Below are positions 1 to 8,700 of a stretch of 38,006 bases of DNA, one piece after another. Origin of the DNA: Glycomyces lechevalierae (GTDB lineage: Bacteria; Actinomycetota; Actinomycetes; Mycobacteriales; Micromonosporaceae). Location: contig NZ_JAPZVQ010000015.1 of assembly GCF_027622945.1 (NCBI RefSeq), positions 1 to 38,006 on the forward strand. Reading direction: 5' to 3'. The translations under genes and the position numbers were made by a program. Under the pieces are notes generated by a model. That model was not told the DNA's origin. It worked only from the letters and a program-made list of their open reading frames with translations, and searched no databases. Every line of letters starts with the position of its first letter. The stretch's first letter is position 1.

Positions 1-904
1 CTTCCAACTGGGGGAGGCGGCCGGTGTCCTTGCCTTGCAACGTCTCGATGTCCACGACTAGGTCGAGGGTGGCGGTGTGGCCGTGGCGGGTGGCGGCTTG
101 CGGGGAGGATCCGTACCCGGCCAGGAGTTGGTGGAGTGCTTCGGCATTGCGGTTCGCCTGCGCGGGCAGCAGACCCTCGCTGCCTTCGTCTTCGCTGCCG
201 GCCTCGGTGTCTTCCTGGCGGGGCGGCGGGCACGCGGTCTTCAAGTACTTGTCGAGGAGCCGACCGGTGGTGTCGGAGAGGGTGCCTTCCAGGGCCCACA
301 TGCCGTTGCCCTGCGGGGTCAGCTCCAGGCGCTGGAGGGACTGCTCACCCAACTCATCGAAGAGTTCGGTCTCCTCGGCGATCGACGCCCACAGCTCATC
401 CAGATGCCGCCTGAGGTCTTTGAAGGAAGCATGAGCGCAATACTCAGCGACCATCGCCTCAGGCGTGGCGCACAGGATGTCCGGGTCGAAGGGGGAAGCG
501 ACCGGGGCCCTGAAGGGCGTCCGGGCGAACAGCCTCATCGCCGGGGTCTGGTCGAGCTGGCGGACGGCGTAGGCGACCTGGTCGATCCTGGCCGTTCCTG
601 TCGTTGCCGCCTTGGCCAGGATCCGGAACTTCCCTGACAGTCTTGCGATGGCCGCGATCGATCCTGCCGTGTTGAACGTGAAGTCGAACTGCGACAGCAG
701 CAGATCCCGCAGCGCCGAGAACCCGAACTCGGAGCGGTGCAGGCCTTGTTCCTTCATCGCGATCACCGAAGACAACACCTGGGAGTGGAAGGCATTGATA
801 CCAGCAGCGGCCTCATCGAGGGCCGAACGGATCGCGGCGGCCTGAGAGCGGCGGTCAGAGGAAGCGGACTGGACCGGAGTGGTGTGGGTGTCGCAGTGGG
901 CCAT
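1..904 (-). CDS. DUF222 / HNH endonuclease (13E12 repeat family) protein, 3' end outside the window
   Basis: An open frame runs leftward from ATG at 904 to the window edge without a stop, giving 301 visible residues. A GAGGAGG ribosome site lies 7 bases before the ATG. The protein starts MAHCDTHTTPVQ. Around residues 195-290 it carries the family-like stretches LTPQGNGMWALEG, LSDTTGRLLDKYL and NRNAEALHQLL, then GHTATLDLVVDIETL. This order (helical DUF222 region, then a short strand-rich segment before an HNH nuclease) is typical of the 13E12 repeat proteins, which are abundant and multicopy in actinobacteria. The HNH motif itself would lie beyond the left edge and is not seen. These proteins are often regarded as mobile or selfish nucleases, but their biological role is poorly defined. 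No partner gene is visible. Confidence 0.85.
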   Translation of the reverse strand, partial: MAHCDTHTTPVQSASSDRRSQAAAIRSALDEAAAGINAFHSQVLSSVIAMKEQGLHRSEFGFSALRDLLLSQFDFTFNTAGSIAAIARLSGKFRILAKAATTGTARIDQVAYAVRQLDQTPAMRLFARTPFRAPVASPFDPDILCATPEAMVAEYCAHASFKDLRRHLDELWASIAEETELFDELGEQSLQRLELTPQGNGMWALEGTLSDTTGRLLDKYLKTACPPPRQEDTEAGSEDEGSEGLLPAQANRNAEALHQLLAGYGSSPQAATRHGHTATLDLVVDIETLQGKDTGRLPQLE

Positions 905-970
905 GGGTCTCGCCTCCTCACCTGTTCTCGAATGATCTGCCTGTTTTCGCTTTCTTGTTCGTACTTCAAT

Positions 971-998
971 GATGACATGCCATCGTGACAGTGTCATC
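971..998. promoter_or_regulatory. Nested inverted repeat upstream of the DUF222/HNH gene
   Basis: GATGACA (971-977) pairs with TGTCATC (992-998). The inner sequence TGACA-G-TGTCA (986-996) is itself a palindrome. It lies about 70-95 bases upstream of the ATG of the HNH gene, a reasonable place for an operator or an RNA structure. No protein is known to bind here. Confidence 0.35.
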
Positions 999-1182
999 AC
1001 CCGATAGAGTGAACATTCCATAGAGGACTATCAATATCCCGCCCCACCTCCACCCCAACCTCCCTGAGGCGCAATACAAACCAACAGAGAATCGCCGCCC
1101 CGCCAGCCGTGCCCCCGCGCTGCCTGTCAGCCGCTGGGCACACCCCACCCGCCCTCAGGCCTCTTTGTCGCTGCCCGCTCTG

Positions 1183-1228
1183 AGTCGGGCCCAAGCGGCG
1201 CACAAAGCAGCCGTACTTGGGCCCGACT
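1183..1228. terminator. Long hairpin after the SDR gene
   Basis: AGTCGGGCCCAAG (1183-1195) is perfectly complementary to CTTGGGCCCGACT (1216-1228), and the loop can add a CGGC/GCCG pair. It starts 15 bases past the stop of the SDR gene (minus strand), so a terminator or 3' mRNA stabiliser is most likely, although there is no T-run. A 13-bp perfect inverted repeat could also be a remnant end of a mobile element, but no flanking target duplication is seen. Confidence 0.5.
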
Positions 1229-1243
1229 GCTAATCAGCGCTCG

Positions 1244-1993
1244 CTACCAAGGAACAGTCGTGTCCGCGTGGTACTCCAGGCCCTCCTGGAAGAACCCTCC
1301 CGAGGGGCCGTCCCCGTCGAGGAGGGCGAGGTCGATGGCGACCTTGGCGGACTTCTCCGGGGCTCGCCAGCCCTGGTTCTCGTTCAGGTCGGTCTTCGTG
1401 TAGCCCGGGGTCATGGCGTTGATCTTGATCGGGGTGTCCTTCAGCTCGACCGCGTAGGAGACCGTGAGCATGTTCAGCGCGGACTTCGAGGCTCCGTAGG
1501 CGCCGACCTGCATGCCCGCGAAGGGCTGGTTCGGGTCGGTGATGAAGGTGAAGGAGCCGACCTCACTGGAGACGTTCACGATCCGGCCTGCTTCGGACTT
1601 GCGAAGCAGGGGAAGGAACGCGTTGGTCACTGAGACGACGCCGATCACGTTGGTCTCGAAGACCTTGCGGGTCGTCTCGGGGGTGAGCTCGCTGGTGTTC
1701 CAGGCGCCGTCGGCGAGGGCGATGCCCGCGTTGTTCACGAGGGCGTCGAGCCGGCCGAACTCCTCGTCGACGCGCTTGGCGGCGGCGGTGACCAGGGCTT
1801 GGTCGGTGACGTCGAGGTGGAGGAAGCGGGCGTCCAGGCCCTCTTCGCGGAGCGTCGCGGCGGCCTGTCCGCCGCGCTCTTCGGAGCGGGCGGCGACGAG
1901 GACCGTGTGGCCCTGCTCGGCGAGGCCGCGGGCGATGTGGAAGCCGATGCCCTTGTTGGCGCCGGTGACGAGGATGGTCTTGGTGTCGGTCAT
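1244..1993 (-). CDS. SDR family NAD(P)-dependent oxidoreductase
   Basis: This 249-residue protein has the classical short-chain dehydrogenase plan. The nucleotide-binding motif TGANKGIG is at residues 10-17, NNAG at 87-90, catalytic Ser in NVSSEVGS near 142, and the YxxxK pair as Y166-GAS-K170. The sequence resembles carbonyl-reductase-like SDRs that reduce or oxidise carbonyl/alcohol groups of small molecules with NADPH or NADH. The substrate cannot be read from the sequence. It is a cytosolic single-domain enzyme of usual length. It is divergent from the MmyB-like regulator at 2097, with 103 bases between the two starts and a palindrome (2046-2060) in that gap, so regulation by that neighbour is likely. 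ATG at 1993 is preceded by only a weak ribosome site. Confidence 0.9.
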   Translation of the reverse strand: MTDTKTILVTGANKGIGFHIARGLAEQGHTVLVAARSEERGGQAAATLREEGLDARFLHLDVTDQALVTAAAKRVDEEFGRLDALVNNAGIALADGAWNTSELTPETTRKVFETNVIGVVSVTNAFLPLLRKSEAGRIVNVSSEVGSFTFITDPNQPFAGMQVGAYGASKSALNMLTVSYAVELKDTPIKINAMTPGYTKTDLNENQGWRAPEKSAKVAIDLALLDGDGPSGGFFQEGLEYHADTTVPW

Positions 1994-2045
1994 GGCTACG
2001 AGCCTGCGCTCGATTCCGGGAGCCGCAAAGAGGACCGTTTATGGT

Positions 2046-2060
2046 GGTACCGCTTGTACC
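2046..2060. promoter_or_regulatory. Candidate operator GGTAC-N5-GTACC between SDR and regulator genes
   Basis: GGTAC (2046-2050) and GTACC (2056-2060) form a perfect inverted repeat with a 5-base spacer, 52 bases upstream of the SDR start and 36 upstream of the regulator start. A single site between divergent genes would let one regulator control both. Assignment to the MmyB-like protein at 2097 is inference from position. Confidence 0.45.
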
Positions 2061-2096
2061 TGGTTCCGGGCGAGGTTTCGGAGCAGGATTGCAGGC

Positions 2097-2948
2097 ATGG
2101 ACCGCCAGCAGCTCGCCGATTTCCTGAAGACCCGCCGCGCCGCCCTCAAACCGCGTGACGTCGGGCTTCCCGAAGGCTCGCGTCGGCGCACGCCCGGGCT
2201 GCGTCGTCAGGAGGTCGCGCAGTTGGCGGGGATCTCCGTCGAGTACTACATCCGGCTGGAGCAGGCGAGGGGGCCGAAGCCGTCGCGGCAGGTGCTCGGC
2301 GCGTTGGCGCGGGCGTTGATGCTGGTCCACGACGAGCGGGCGCATCTGTACAACCTCGCGGATGAGCGGCCGGACACGAGCGCGGCGAACCGGGAGGTGC
2401 CGGCGACCATCCGGAACCTGCTGGCCGGGCTCGACGACTTCCCGGCGTACGCGGTCAACGCGGCGTACGACATGGTCGCCTGGAATCCGTTGGCCGACCG
2501 GCTGATGGGCTGGCTCTCGATGCTGTCCCCGGAACAGCGGAACATCTTGCGCTCCACCTTCTCCGGGTCGAACGTGGCCGCGGTCCTCGCGGATTCGGCT
2601 TATGCGGGGTTCGTGCGGCAGTGCGTCGCGGATGTGCGGGCCTCGCTCGCCCGTGATCCGGCGGACGCGGTGCTGCGGGCGCTCGTGGACGAGCTCTTGC
2701 GGTCGAGCCCGGAGTTCGGGGAGCTGTGGGCGGACCACGAGGTGCGGGTGCGGAGCGGGCAGACCAAGCGGGTCGTGCACCAGGAGTACGGGCCGCTGGA
2801 GTTCGACTGCCAGGTGCTCGAGGTGCCCGGGAGCTGCTATCGGGTGATCTTCTATGTGCCGCAACCCGGTTCGCGCACCGCCGAGGTGTTCGCGACGATG
2901 GCGGCATTGACGCAGGTCACTGCCGAAACCTCCGGCCGGATTTCGTAA
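2097..2948 (+). CDS. Helix-turn-helix regulator with MmyB-like ligand-binding domain (XRE family)
   Basis: The 283-residue protein begins MDRQQLADFLKTRR. Its N-terminal XRE helix-turn-helix covers about residues 10-80 (TPGLRRQEVAQLAGISVEYY is the recognition region). A PAS-like MmyB ligand-binding domain follows (FPAYAVNAAYDMVAWNPLA and a C-terminal beta-rich half to about 270). This architecture and length are standard for actinobacterial MmyB-like regulators. These often sit divergent to an SDR gene, as here, and are thought to bind small hydrophobic ligands. The frame is open far upstream (to 1512), but those codons overlap the SDR gene on the other strand. ATG at 2097 is chosen because family homology begins there. 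Confidence 0.9.
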   Translation: MDRQQLADFLKTRRAALKPRDVGLPEGSRRRTPGLRRQEVAQLAGISVEYYIRLEQARGPKPSRQVLGALARALMLVHDERAHLYNLADERPDTSAANREVPATIRNLLAGLDDFPAYAVNAAYDMVAWNPLADRLMGWLSMLSPEQRNILRSTFSGSNVAAVLADSAYAGFVRQCVADVRASLARDPADAVLRALVDELLRSSPEFGELWADHEVRVRSGQTKRVVHQEYGPLEFDCQVLEVPGSCYRVIFYVPQPGSRTAEVFATMAALTQVTAETSGRIS

Positions 2949-2992
2949 TCTCGCGGCGACGGACATCACGCTCAGATTTCACCTTCAAGGCT

Positions 2993-3021
2993 TTTACTCT
3001 TTGCGCGAGTGTATTTATGAT
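2993..3021 (+). promoter_or_regulatory. Strong sigma70-type promoter for the MFS gene
   Basis: TTTACT (2993-2998) and TATGAT (3016-3021) are separated by exactly 17 bases. The -10 hexamer matches the consensus at five of six positions. Transcription would start near 3028, about 107 bases before the MFS start codon. The local AT-rich stretch stands out in this GC-rich sequence. Confidence 0.65.
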
Positions 3022-3027
3022 TAGTGC

Positions 3028-3046
3028 GGAGGCGCGAGCCTCCCGC
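3028..3046 (+). promoter_or_regulatory. Hairpin/palindrome at the predicted transcript start of the MFS gene
   Basis: GGAGGC-GCGA-GCCTCC (3028-3043) is a perfect 6-bp stem with a GNRA-type tetraloop, extended by two more pairs after one bulged base. It begins at the predicted +1. It could act as DNA operator for a repressor, as a 5' mRNA stabiliser, or by hiding a GGAGG sequence. The three cannot be told apart here. Confidence 0.45.
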
Positions 3047-3134
3047 TCTTGAACAGCGACCGGACGGCAAGGAAGCAGCCGGTGACAGCCTCAGCGTTCT
3101 CACCCTCCTTCTCTTCTTCCCGGAGCTGCTTTCC

Positions 3135-4340
3135 ATGCGCATGTCCCTGTTCGCCATGTCAATCGGCGCATTCGGCATCGGCACGGCCGAGTTCGTCATC
3201 ATGGGCATCCTGCCCCAGGTGGCCGCCTCCTCGGGCGTCTCGCTCGCCGAGGCCGGCCTCGCCGTCTCGGCCTACGCCATCGGCGTCGTCCTCGGCGCGC
3301 CGCTGCTCACCGTCGCCACCACCCGCGTCCCCCGCAAGCCGCTGCTCATCGCCCTGATGGCGTGGTTCGCGGTCGCCAACCTCGTCACCGCCCTGGCCCC
3401 CGACTTCGGCACCCTGCTGGCCTCCCGGTTCTTCGCCGGGCTCCCGCACGGCGCGTTCTTCGGCGCGGCCGCGGTGGTCGGCGCCAGCCTGGTCTCCTAC
3501 GAGCGGCGCGCCCGCGCGATCTCGGGGATCATGTCCGGCCTCACCGTCGCCACGATCGTCGGCGTTCCCGTGAGCGCCCTGCTCATCGGCCAGTTCTCCT
3601 GGCGTTGGATCTTCGCCGCCGTCGCCGCGCTCGGTGTGGTGGCCGCCGCCGCGATCTGGGCGACCGTGCCCGACACGCGCGGGGTCATCGTGCCCACCAA
3701 GGCTTCCGACGAGATCCGGGCGATCCGCTCGAAGCGCGTCCTGCTCCCGCTCGTCACGGGCGCGGTCGGCTTCGGCGGCATGTTCGCTGCCTACACGTAC
3801 CTGACGCCGATCCTCGAAGAGGTCACCGGCCTCGGCGCGCTCGCCATCGCGATCACCCTCGCGGTGTTCGGCCTCGGCCTCACGGCCGGGAACATCGTGG
3901 GCGGTCACGTCGCCGACCGCGCCCCGATCCAGGGCCTGTTCGCCTCGTTCACCACCATCGCCACCGTGCTGCTGATGATGTACTTCACGATGTCGAACCC
4001 GGTCCTCGCGATCGCCGGGGTGTTCCTGATGGCGCTCTCGTCCTCGCTGGTCGGCCCGGTCATGCAGCGGCTGCTGCTGGACGGCGCGCACGCCGCCCCG
4101 TCGCTCGCGTCCTCGATGCACCACGCGGCCTTCAACCTCGCCAACGCGAACGGCGCCTGGCTGGGCGGCCTGGCCCTCTCGGCCGGGCTGAGCCTGACCG
4201 CGCCGCTGCTCGTCGGCGTCGGCCTGGCCCTGGCCGGACTCGCCCTCTCGGTCCCGCTCGCGCGGGCCCACGCCGAGGTCGAGCCCGAGGTCATGGTCCC
4301 GAGCCACATGACGACCGCCGAACTCGCCCGGGCCTCCTAG
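3135..4340 (+). CDS. MFS transporter, DHA1-type drug or sugar efflux permease (AraJ/CmlR-like)
   Basis: The 401-residue protein has twelve predicted membrane helices of the major facilitator superfamily. It starts MRMSLFAMSIGAFGIGTAEF, a beginning typical of the AraJ/YdhP/CmlR group of proton-driven exporters. The motif-A-like loop after helix 2 reads TTRVPRKP. GLPHGAFFGAAAVVGA in helix 4 and the motif-C-like GVPVSALLIGQ in helix 5 fit exporters. The C-terminus is a short charged tail. The frame is open from 3024, but ATG 3135 (or 3141) is preferred because the family begins here and GGAG lies 9 bases upstream. The gene has its own strong promoter and a leader of about 107 bases. The substrate (chloramphenicol-like drug, sugar or another small molecule) is unknown. 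A good terminator follows. Confidence 0.88.
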   Translation: MRMSLFAMSIGAFGIGTAEFVIMGILPQVAASSGVSLAEAGLAVSAYAIGVVLGAPLLTVATTRVPRKPLLIALMAWFAVANLVTALAPDFGTLLASRFFAGLPHGAFFGAAAVVGASLVSYERRARAISGIMSGLTVATIVGVPVSALLIGQFSWRWIFAAVAALGVVAAAAIWATVPDTRGVIVPTKASDEIRAIRSKRVLLPLVTGAVGFGGMFAAYTYLTPILEEVTGLGALAIAITLAVFGLGLTAGNIVGGHVADRAPIQGLFASFTTIATVLLMMYFTMSNPVLAIAGVFLMALSSSLVGPVMQRLLLDGAHAAPSLASSMHHAAFNLANANGAWLGGLALSAGLSLTAPLLVGVGLALAGLALSVPLARAHAEVEPEVMVPSHMTTAELARAS

Positions 4341-4388
4341 GCCCCGAACCCGCCCGACTCGCGAACCGTGTCGGGCCGACACGACACC

Positions 4389-4426
4389 GCCGCCCCGGCA
4401 GCACACCGCCGGGGCGGCTTTCCTTT
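4389..4426 (+). terminator. Rho-independent terminator after the MFS gene
   Basis: GCCGCCCCGGC (4389-4399), an 8-base loop and GCCGGGGCGGC (4408-4418) form a perfect 11-bp stem followed by TTTCCTTT. It lies between convergent genes and touches the stop codon of the dehydrogenase on the other strand. Confidence 0.85.
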
Positions 4427-5405
4427 ACGGGATCAGGACCACCTTGCCGGTCGTGCCGCGGTTCTCCATGGCGTGGTGGGCTTCGGCCGCTTCGGAGAGC
4501 TTGAAGGTGTGCACGGCCGGGCGGAGGCGTCCGGCCGCGAGTTCCGCCAGCGAGCGTTCTTCGAGCGCCCGGAGGCCGCCCAGCTTCTCGAGGAGTTTCG
4601 GGCCGAGCGCGCCGGAGACCGTGAGGCCGCGGCCCACGATGTCCTCCACGGTGGCTTCGGTGGCCTTGCCCGCCGACCAGCCGAAGACGACCATGCGGCC
4701 GCCGAATCCCAGCCGGTCGAAGGCGGCCCGGCCGGTCTCGCCGCCCACCGAGTCGAACAGCAGCGTCGCCTCGCGGCCCTCCAACGCCTTGTCCAGCACC
4801 GAGGTCCAGTCCTCGGCCTTGTAGTCGATCGCCGCGTCGGCGCCGTTCGCGGCGACCTGCCGCACCTTGTCCGGGCCGCCCGCGAGGCCGACGACGTACG
4901 CGCCGGCGTTCTTCGCGGCCTGCACGAGGAGCGTTCCGATGCCGCCGGCGGCGGCCGGCACGATCACCACGTCGTCCGCGGTCACGGGGCCGACCGACAG
5001 GACCATGAGCGCGGTGCGGCCGGTGCCGATCATCGCGATGGCCTCGGCGAACCCGGCGCCCTCGGGGATCTCGTGCACGTTCTCGACCTCGCGCACGGCC
5101 TTCTCGGCGTACCCGCCGGAAGCGAAGCCGAGGTGGGCGACGACGCGCTTGCCGATCCACGACGGGTCGACGCCCTCGCCGACGGCGTCGACGATCCCGG
5201 CGGCTTCGCGGCCGGGGATCATCGGGAGGGGCGGGAGCGGGTAGGGGCCGTTGCGGTCGCCGCTGCGGAAGGTGGTGTCGAGCAGGTGGACGCCGGCGGC
5301 GCGGCTGTCGATGCGGAGCTGCCCGGGGCCGGGCTCGGGGTCGGCCACCTCTTCGTACACGAGGACTTCGGGTCCGCCGAATTCGTGCTGCCGGATCGCG
5401 TGCAT
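4425..5405 (-). CDS. Zinc-independent alcohol dehydrogenase / NADPH:quinone oxidoreductase-like protein (MDR superfamily)
   Basis: A 326-residue medium-chain dehydrogenase/reductase. It begins MHAIRQHEFGGPEVLVYEE, the standard start of quinone-oxidoreductase-like MDR proteins. It has a GroES-like N-terminal half (to about 110), then a Rossmann half with AAAGGIGTLLVQAAKNAGA near 155-175. GRTAL near 130 and the end TTGKVVLIP are typical. No structural-zinc cysteine cluster is seen, which argues for the zinc-free QOR class reducing quinones or enones with NADPH. A second ATG 12 bases upstream (5417) is possible; 5405 is preferred because GAGGGA stands just before it. The whole gene lies, in another frame, under the stop-less extension of the regulator gene at 5703-8742. 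Confidence 0.88.
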   Translation of the reverse strand: MHAIRQHEFGGPEVLVYEEVADPEPGPGQLRIDSRAAGVHLLDTTFRSGDRNGPYPLPPLPMIPGREAAGIVDAVGEGVDPSWIGKRVVAHLGFASGGYAEKAVREVENVHEIPEGAGFAEAIAMIGTGRTALMVLSVGPVTADDVVIVPAAAGGIGTLLVQAAKNAGAYVVGLAGGPDKVRQVAANGADAAIDYKAEDWTSVLDKALEGREATLLFDSVGGETGRAAFDRLGFGGRMVVFGWSAGKATEATVEDIVGRGLTVSGALGPKLLEKLGGLRALEERSLAELAAGRLRPAVHTFKLSEAAEAHHAMENRGTTGKVVLIP

Positions 5406-5426
5406 GTCTTCCCTCATTGTCGTTCG

Positions 5427-5457
5427 GATGCAATCGCATCGGTGGGTGTGGACTCAA
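5427..5457 (-). promoter_or_regulatory. Weak promoter and palindrome upstream of the dehydrogenase gene
   Basis: On the minus strand TTGAGT (5457-5452) lies 17-18 bases before a TTGCAT/ATTGCA -10-like sequence. The palindrome GATGC-AATC-GCATC (5427-5440) covers that -10 region, a classical position for a TetR- or MarR-type repressor site. The -10 match is poor, so this is tentative. Confidence 0.35.
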
Positions 5458-5702
5458 CTGTAGGAAGCCGCCGACTGGGACGGCATCTGTCGAACGACTG
5501 AAGGTGCCCCCGACGAAAGTAAGGGGTCGCGGGGCGGCGGCGAGCGCGTTCACGCTTTCGGGTGAATGTGGGGGCGGGGCCGGCTGTGGGGCGATTTCCT
5601 GTCGGGGGCGCTGAGAACAATTGAGGCAGGCTGGTCGGCCCCCAGGGTGGGTGGGGTGGGGCTTGAGGCCGACCTGGCCTCGGGGCCGCGTCGGTGGTTC
5701 GC

Positions 5703-8700
5703 CTAATGCGCCCGGGTCCAGACCGAGATTGGTCATCAGGGTCCGGGATTCCTCCCGGCACTGGTCGGCTTCGTCCAGGTGGCCCGCCGCCTCGTAGGCG
5801 TTGGCGAGGGCGAGGAGGCTGCGGGCCTGGCGGAGCGGGTCGGGCATGGCGGCGAAGACGTCGCAGGCCTGGCGGCCCATGCTGACCGCGCGCCGCAGGT
5901 CGCCCTCGGCGGTGTGGAGCTTGCACATGACCCGGGCCTTGACCGCGAGCGACTCCGAGGTCTCGTACCGCGCCAGATGCGCGACGCGCTCCAGGGTGTC
6001 CCGCACCTGCTCGAACTGCTCGGTGTCGACGTACAGGTCCGCGAGCCAGTACGTGTAGATGAGCTGGTGGCGCCAGTTGTTGAACTGCTCCACGAGTTCG
6101 AGGCTCCGCAGCAGCGCGGCCTCGGCGCGCGGATAGTCCTCGTCGGCGCGGTGGACCGCGAACTGCCGGAAGTAGAGCCGCGACTGGTAGTACTTCGACG
6201 GATGGTCGCGCAGCATCTCGGCGATCTCGCGGCTCAGGTTCTCGGCGGCGCTGATGCGGCCCTGGTCGACGTACAGCTCCGAGAGCGACAGCAGCGGGTA
6301 CACCGTCGTCGGCCCGTCCTCCGCGGCCGCGTCCAGATCGCGGGCCTTCAACAGCAGCGCCTCGGCTTCCGCGAAGATCCCCATGCGCCGCAACACCGTT
6401 CCCAGCGAGGTCAGCACCTCGACGCGCACTTTCCGGTTCCCCGAGCGCTCCGCGGCGACCACTGCCTCCCGCAGCAGCGACACGGCCTCCCGGTACCGCC
6501 CCAACTGCGTGAGCGTGGTCGCGAGGTCGTTGCGGGCCTTGCCCGTGGCATCCCCGTGCGGGGTCAGGCGCAGGTATTCGAGGGTCTTCTCCGCGTACGC
6601 CTTCGACTTGTGGAGGTCCCCGGACGCGAACGCCACCGCGTCCGCCAGCGCGTACGCCCGCACCGCGTCCATCGGCTCGTCCGACTGCCGTCCGGTCTCG
6701 ATGCCCAGTTCGGCGACGCGCGCGAGTTCCGGCAGCTCGTACAGGGAGTCGGAGAGCGCGCGCCGGTTCGCGGCGTCGTCGCGGTAGCCGGCGTCGGCGA
6801 AGGAGATGAGGCGGGCGAGGAGCCGCGAGACGTGCGGGTGGCCGTTCCATTCGAGGAAGGTCGCCACGATGTTGCGGTACTCCAGGACCGGGAGGCGGCT
6901 CGAGCCCTGCGCGTACCAGGCGACGGCCTGTTCGCGGAGTCGTTGCAGCGCAGCGGGGTCGAAGGCGTCCTCGGCCTTCCGGCGGGCGTATTCGCGCACG
7001 AGGTCGTGGAAGCGGTAGCGGCCGGGCCGGTACTCGTCGATGCGGTGGGCGGCGACGAGGTTGGCCAAGAGTCGTTCGGCCGCTTCGGGCTCCCATGTGA
7101 CGAGGGCGCAGGCGAGGCCTTTGGAGAAGTCCGTGCCGGGCAGGTACGCGAGGTTGAGGTACAGCAGCTCCTCTTCGGGTTCGAGTGCCTGGTAGGACAG
7201 GTCGAACGCGGCGGCGACGGTCGTCGTGGGGTCGCCTTCGACGGCGAGGCGGGAGAGCCGGTCGTGGCCGGCGAGGGCGGTCGCGGTCTCGGCGAGGGTG
7301 GTGCCGGGCTGGGCGTCGAGGTTGGTGCCGACGATGCGCAGGGCGAGCGGCAGGCCGCTGCAGAGGTCGGCGACGCGCTCGGCCGCAACGGGTTCGCTCG
7401 CGACCCGGTCGGCGCCGATGAGGCTTTCGAGGAGGCGCACGGATTCGCCGCCGTCGAGGGCGCCGACGGTGATCTGCCGGATGTCGTGGGCCGCGGCGAG
7501 GTCGGGGAGGCGGCCGCGGCTCGTGACGACCGCGACGCAGCCGGCCGTGGCGGGCAGCAGCGGCAGCACCTGCGCGGAGTTGCGGGCGTTGTCGAGGATG
7601 AGCAGCGTCCGGGTGTCGGCGAGGCGGGAGCGCAGCAGCGCGGCGGCTTCGTCGAGGTCGGACGGGATGGCCTCGGTCGGGACGCGGAGTGCCCGGAGGA
7701 ACCCGGCGAGCGCGTCCAATGGCGCGAGCGAGGGTGTGCGGTCGAAGCCGCGGAGGTTGACGTAGAGCTGCCCGTCCGTGAAGTGCTCGCGCACGAGGTG
7801 CGCCCAGTGGAGCGCGAGCGTGGTCTTGCCGGAGCCGCCGATCCCGGAGATGACCGCGACCTGCGGCCCGGAGCCGAGGAGCCGGTCGAGGACGGCGAGT
7901 TCCGCTGAGCGGCCCGTGAAGTGGATGCTGTCCGAAGGGAGCTGCGCGGGCGCGGGCAGGTCCGCGCGGGGCTTCGGGGTCGCGGTTCGCGGTGCGGCCC
8001 TGAGGGACGGGTCGTCGCGGAGGATCGCGGTGTGGAGGTCCTTGAGGCGCTGGCCGGGGTCGATGCCGAGTTCTTCGGCGAGTTCGCGGCGGATCGACTC
8101 GTACACGTCGAGTGCCTCGGCGGGCCGGTCCTCGCGGTACAGCGCGGTCATGAGCAGCTCGGCCGTGTGCTGCCGGTACGGGTGCGCGTCGAGCACGCGG
8201 CGCAGGTCGGCCACGACGGAGACGCCGGTGGCGAGCGCGAGTTCGAGTTCGGCGCGAGACTCCTCGGCGGCGGCGCGCTCCTCGTCCCAGCGGCGCGCCC
8301 CTGCGGCGATGACGCGTCCGCCGAGCCCAGCCAAGGTGGGGCCCCGCCACAGGTCGAGGGCCTCCCGGAGGCTCGCGAGCGCCGCCTCGGATTCGGAGGC
8401 GGCCTCCTGCTCGCGGGCGATGCGGACCATGCGCTGGAAGCGGAGCGAGTCGAGCTGCTCGGCGCGGAGCCGCAACCGGTAGCCGTCGCCGACGGTCTCG
8501 AGTTCGGTGGTGCCGCCGGGCGGGAGGAGCCCGCGGGCGCTGGCGACGGTGTTCTGGATCTGCCGCCGCGCGGTGGCGGGCGGGACCTCCTCCCAGATCG
8601 CGTCCACGAGCTTCGGGAGCGGCACCACATGCCCGGCTTCCAAGAGCAGCACGGCGAGCAGCCGGGGGAGGATCCGCCCGGGCAGCGCCACGGGGCGGCC

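Larger units (their letters stand above)
905..1243. other. Intergenic region without a convincing gene
   Basis: These 339 bases separate the DUF222/HNH gene from the 3' end of the SDR gene. I see no reading frame with actinomycete codon use. The stretch around 1035-1110 is pyrimidine-rich and less codon-like than its neighbours. It holds an inverted repeat at 971-998 upstream of the HNH gene and a long hairpin at 1183-1228 just after the SDR stop. Confidence 0.6.

Noticed and set aside
3017..3052. Eleven-residue open frame (MISAEARASRS) before the MFS gene, as in drug-resistance attenuators
   Set aside because: Its ATG forms part of the TATGAT -10 hexamer, so it would not be transcribed from that promoter, and it has no ribosome site.
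4291..5702. In-frame C-terminal extension of the SARP regulator over the dehydrogenase gene
   Set aside because: Arg/Pro-rich, no domain, and it coincides with a well-supported gene in another frame.
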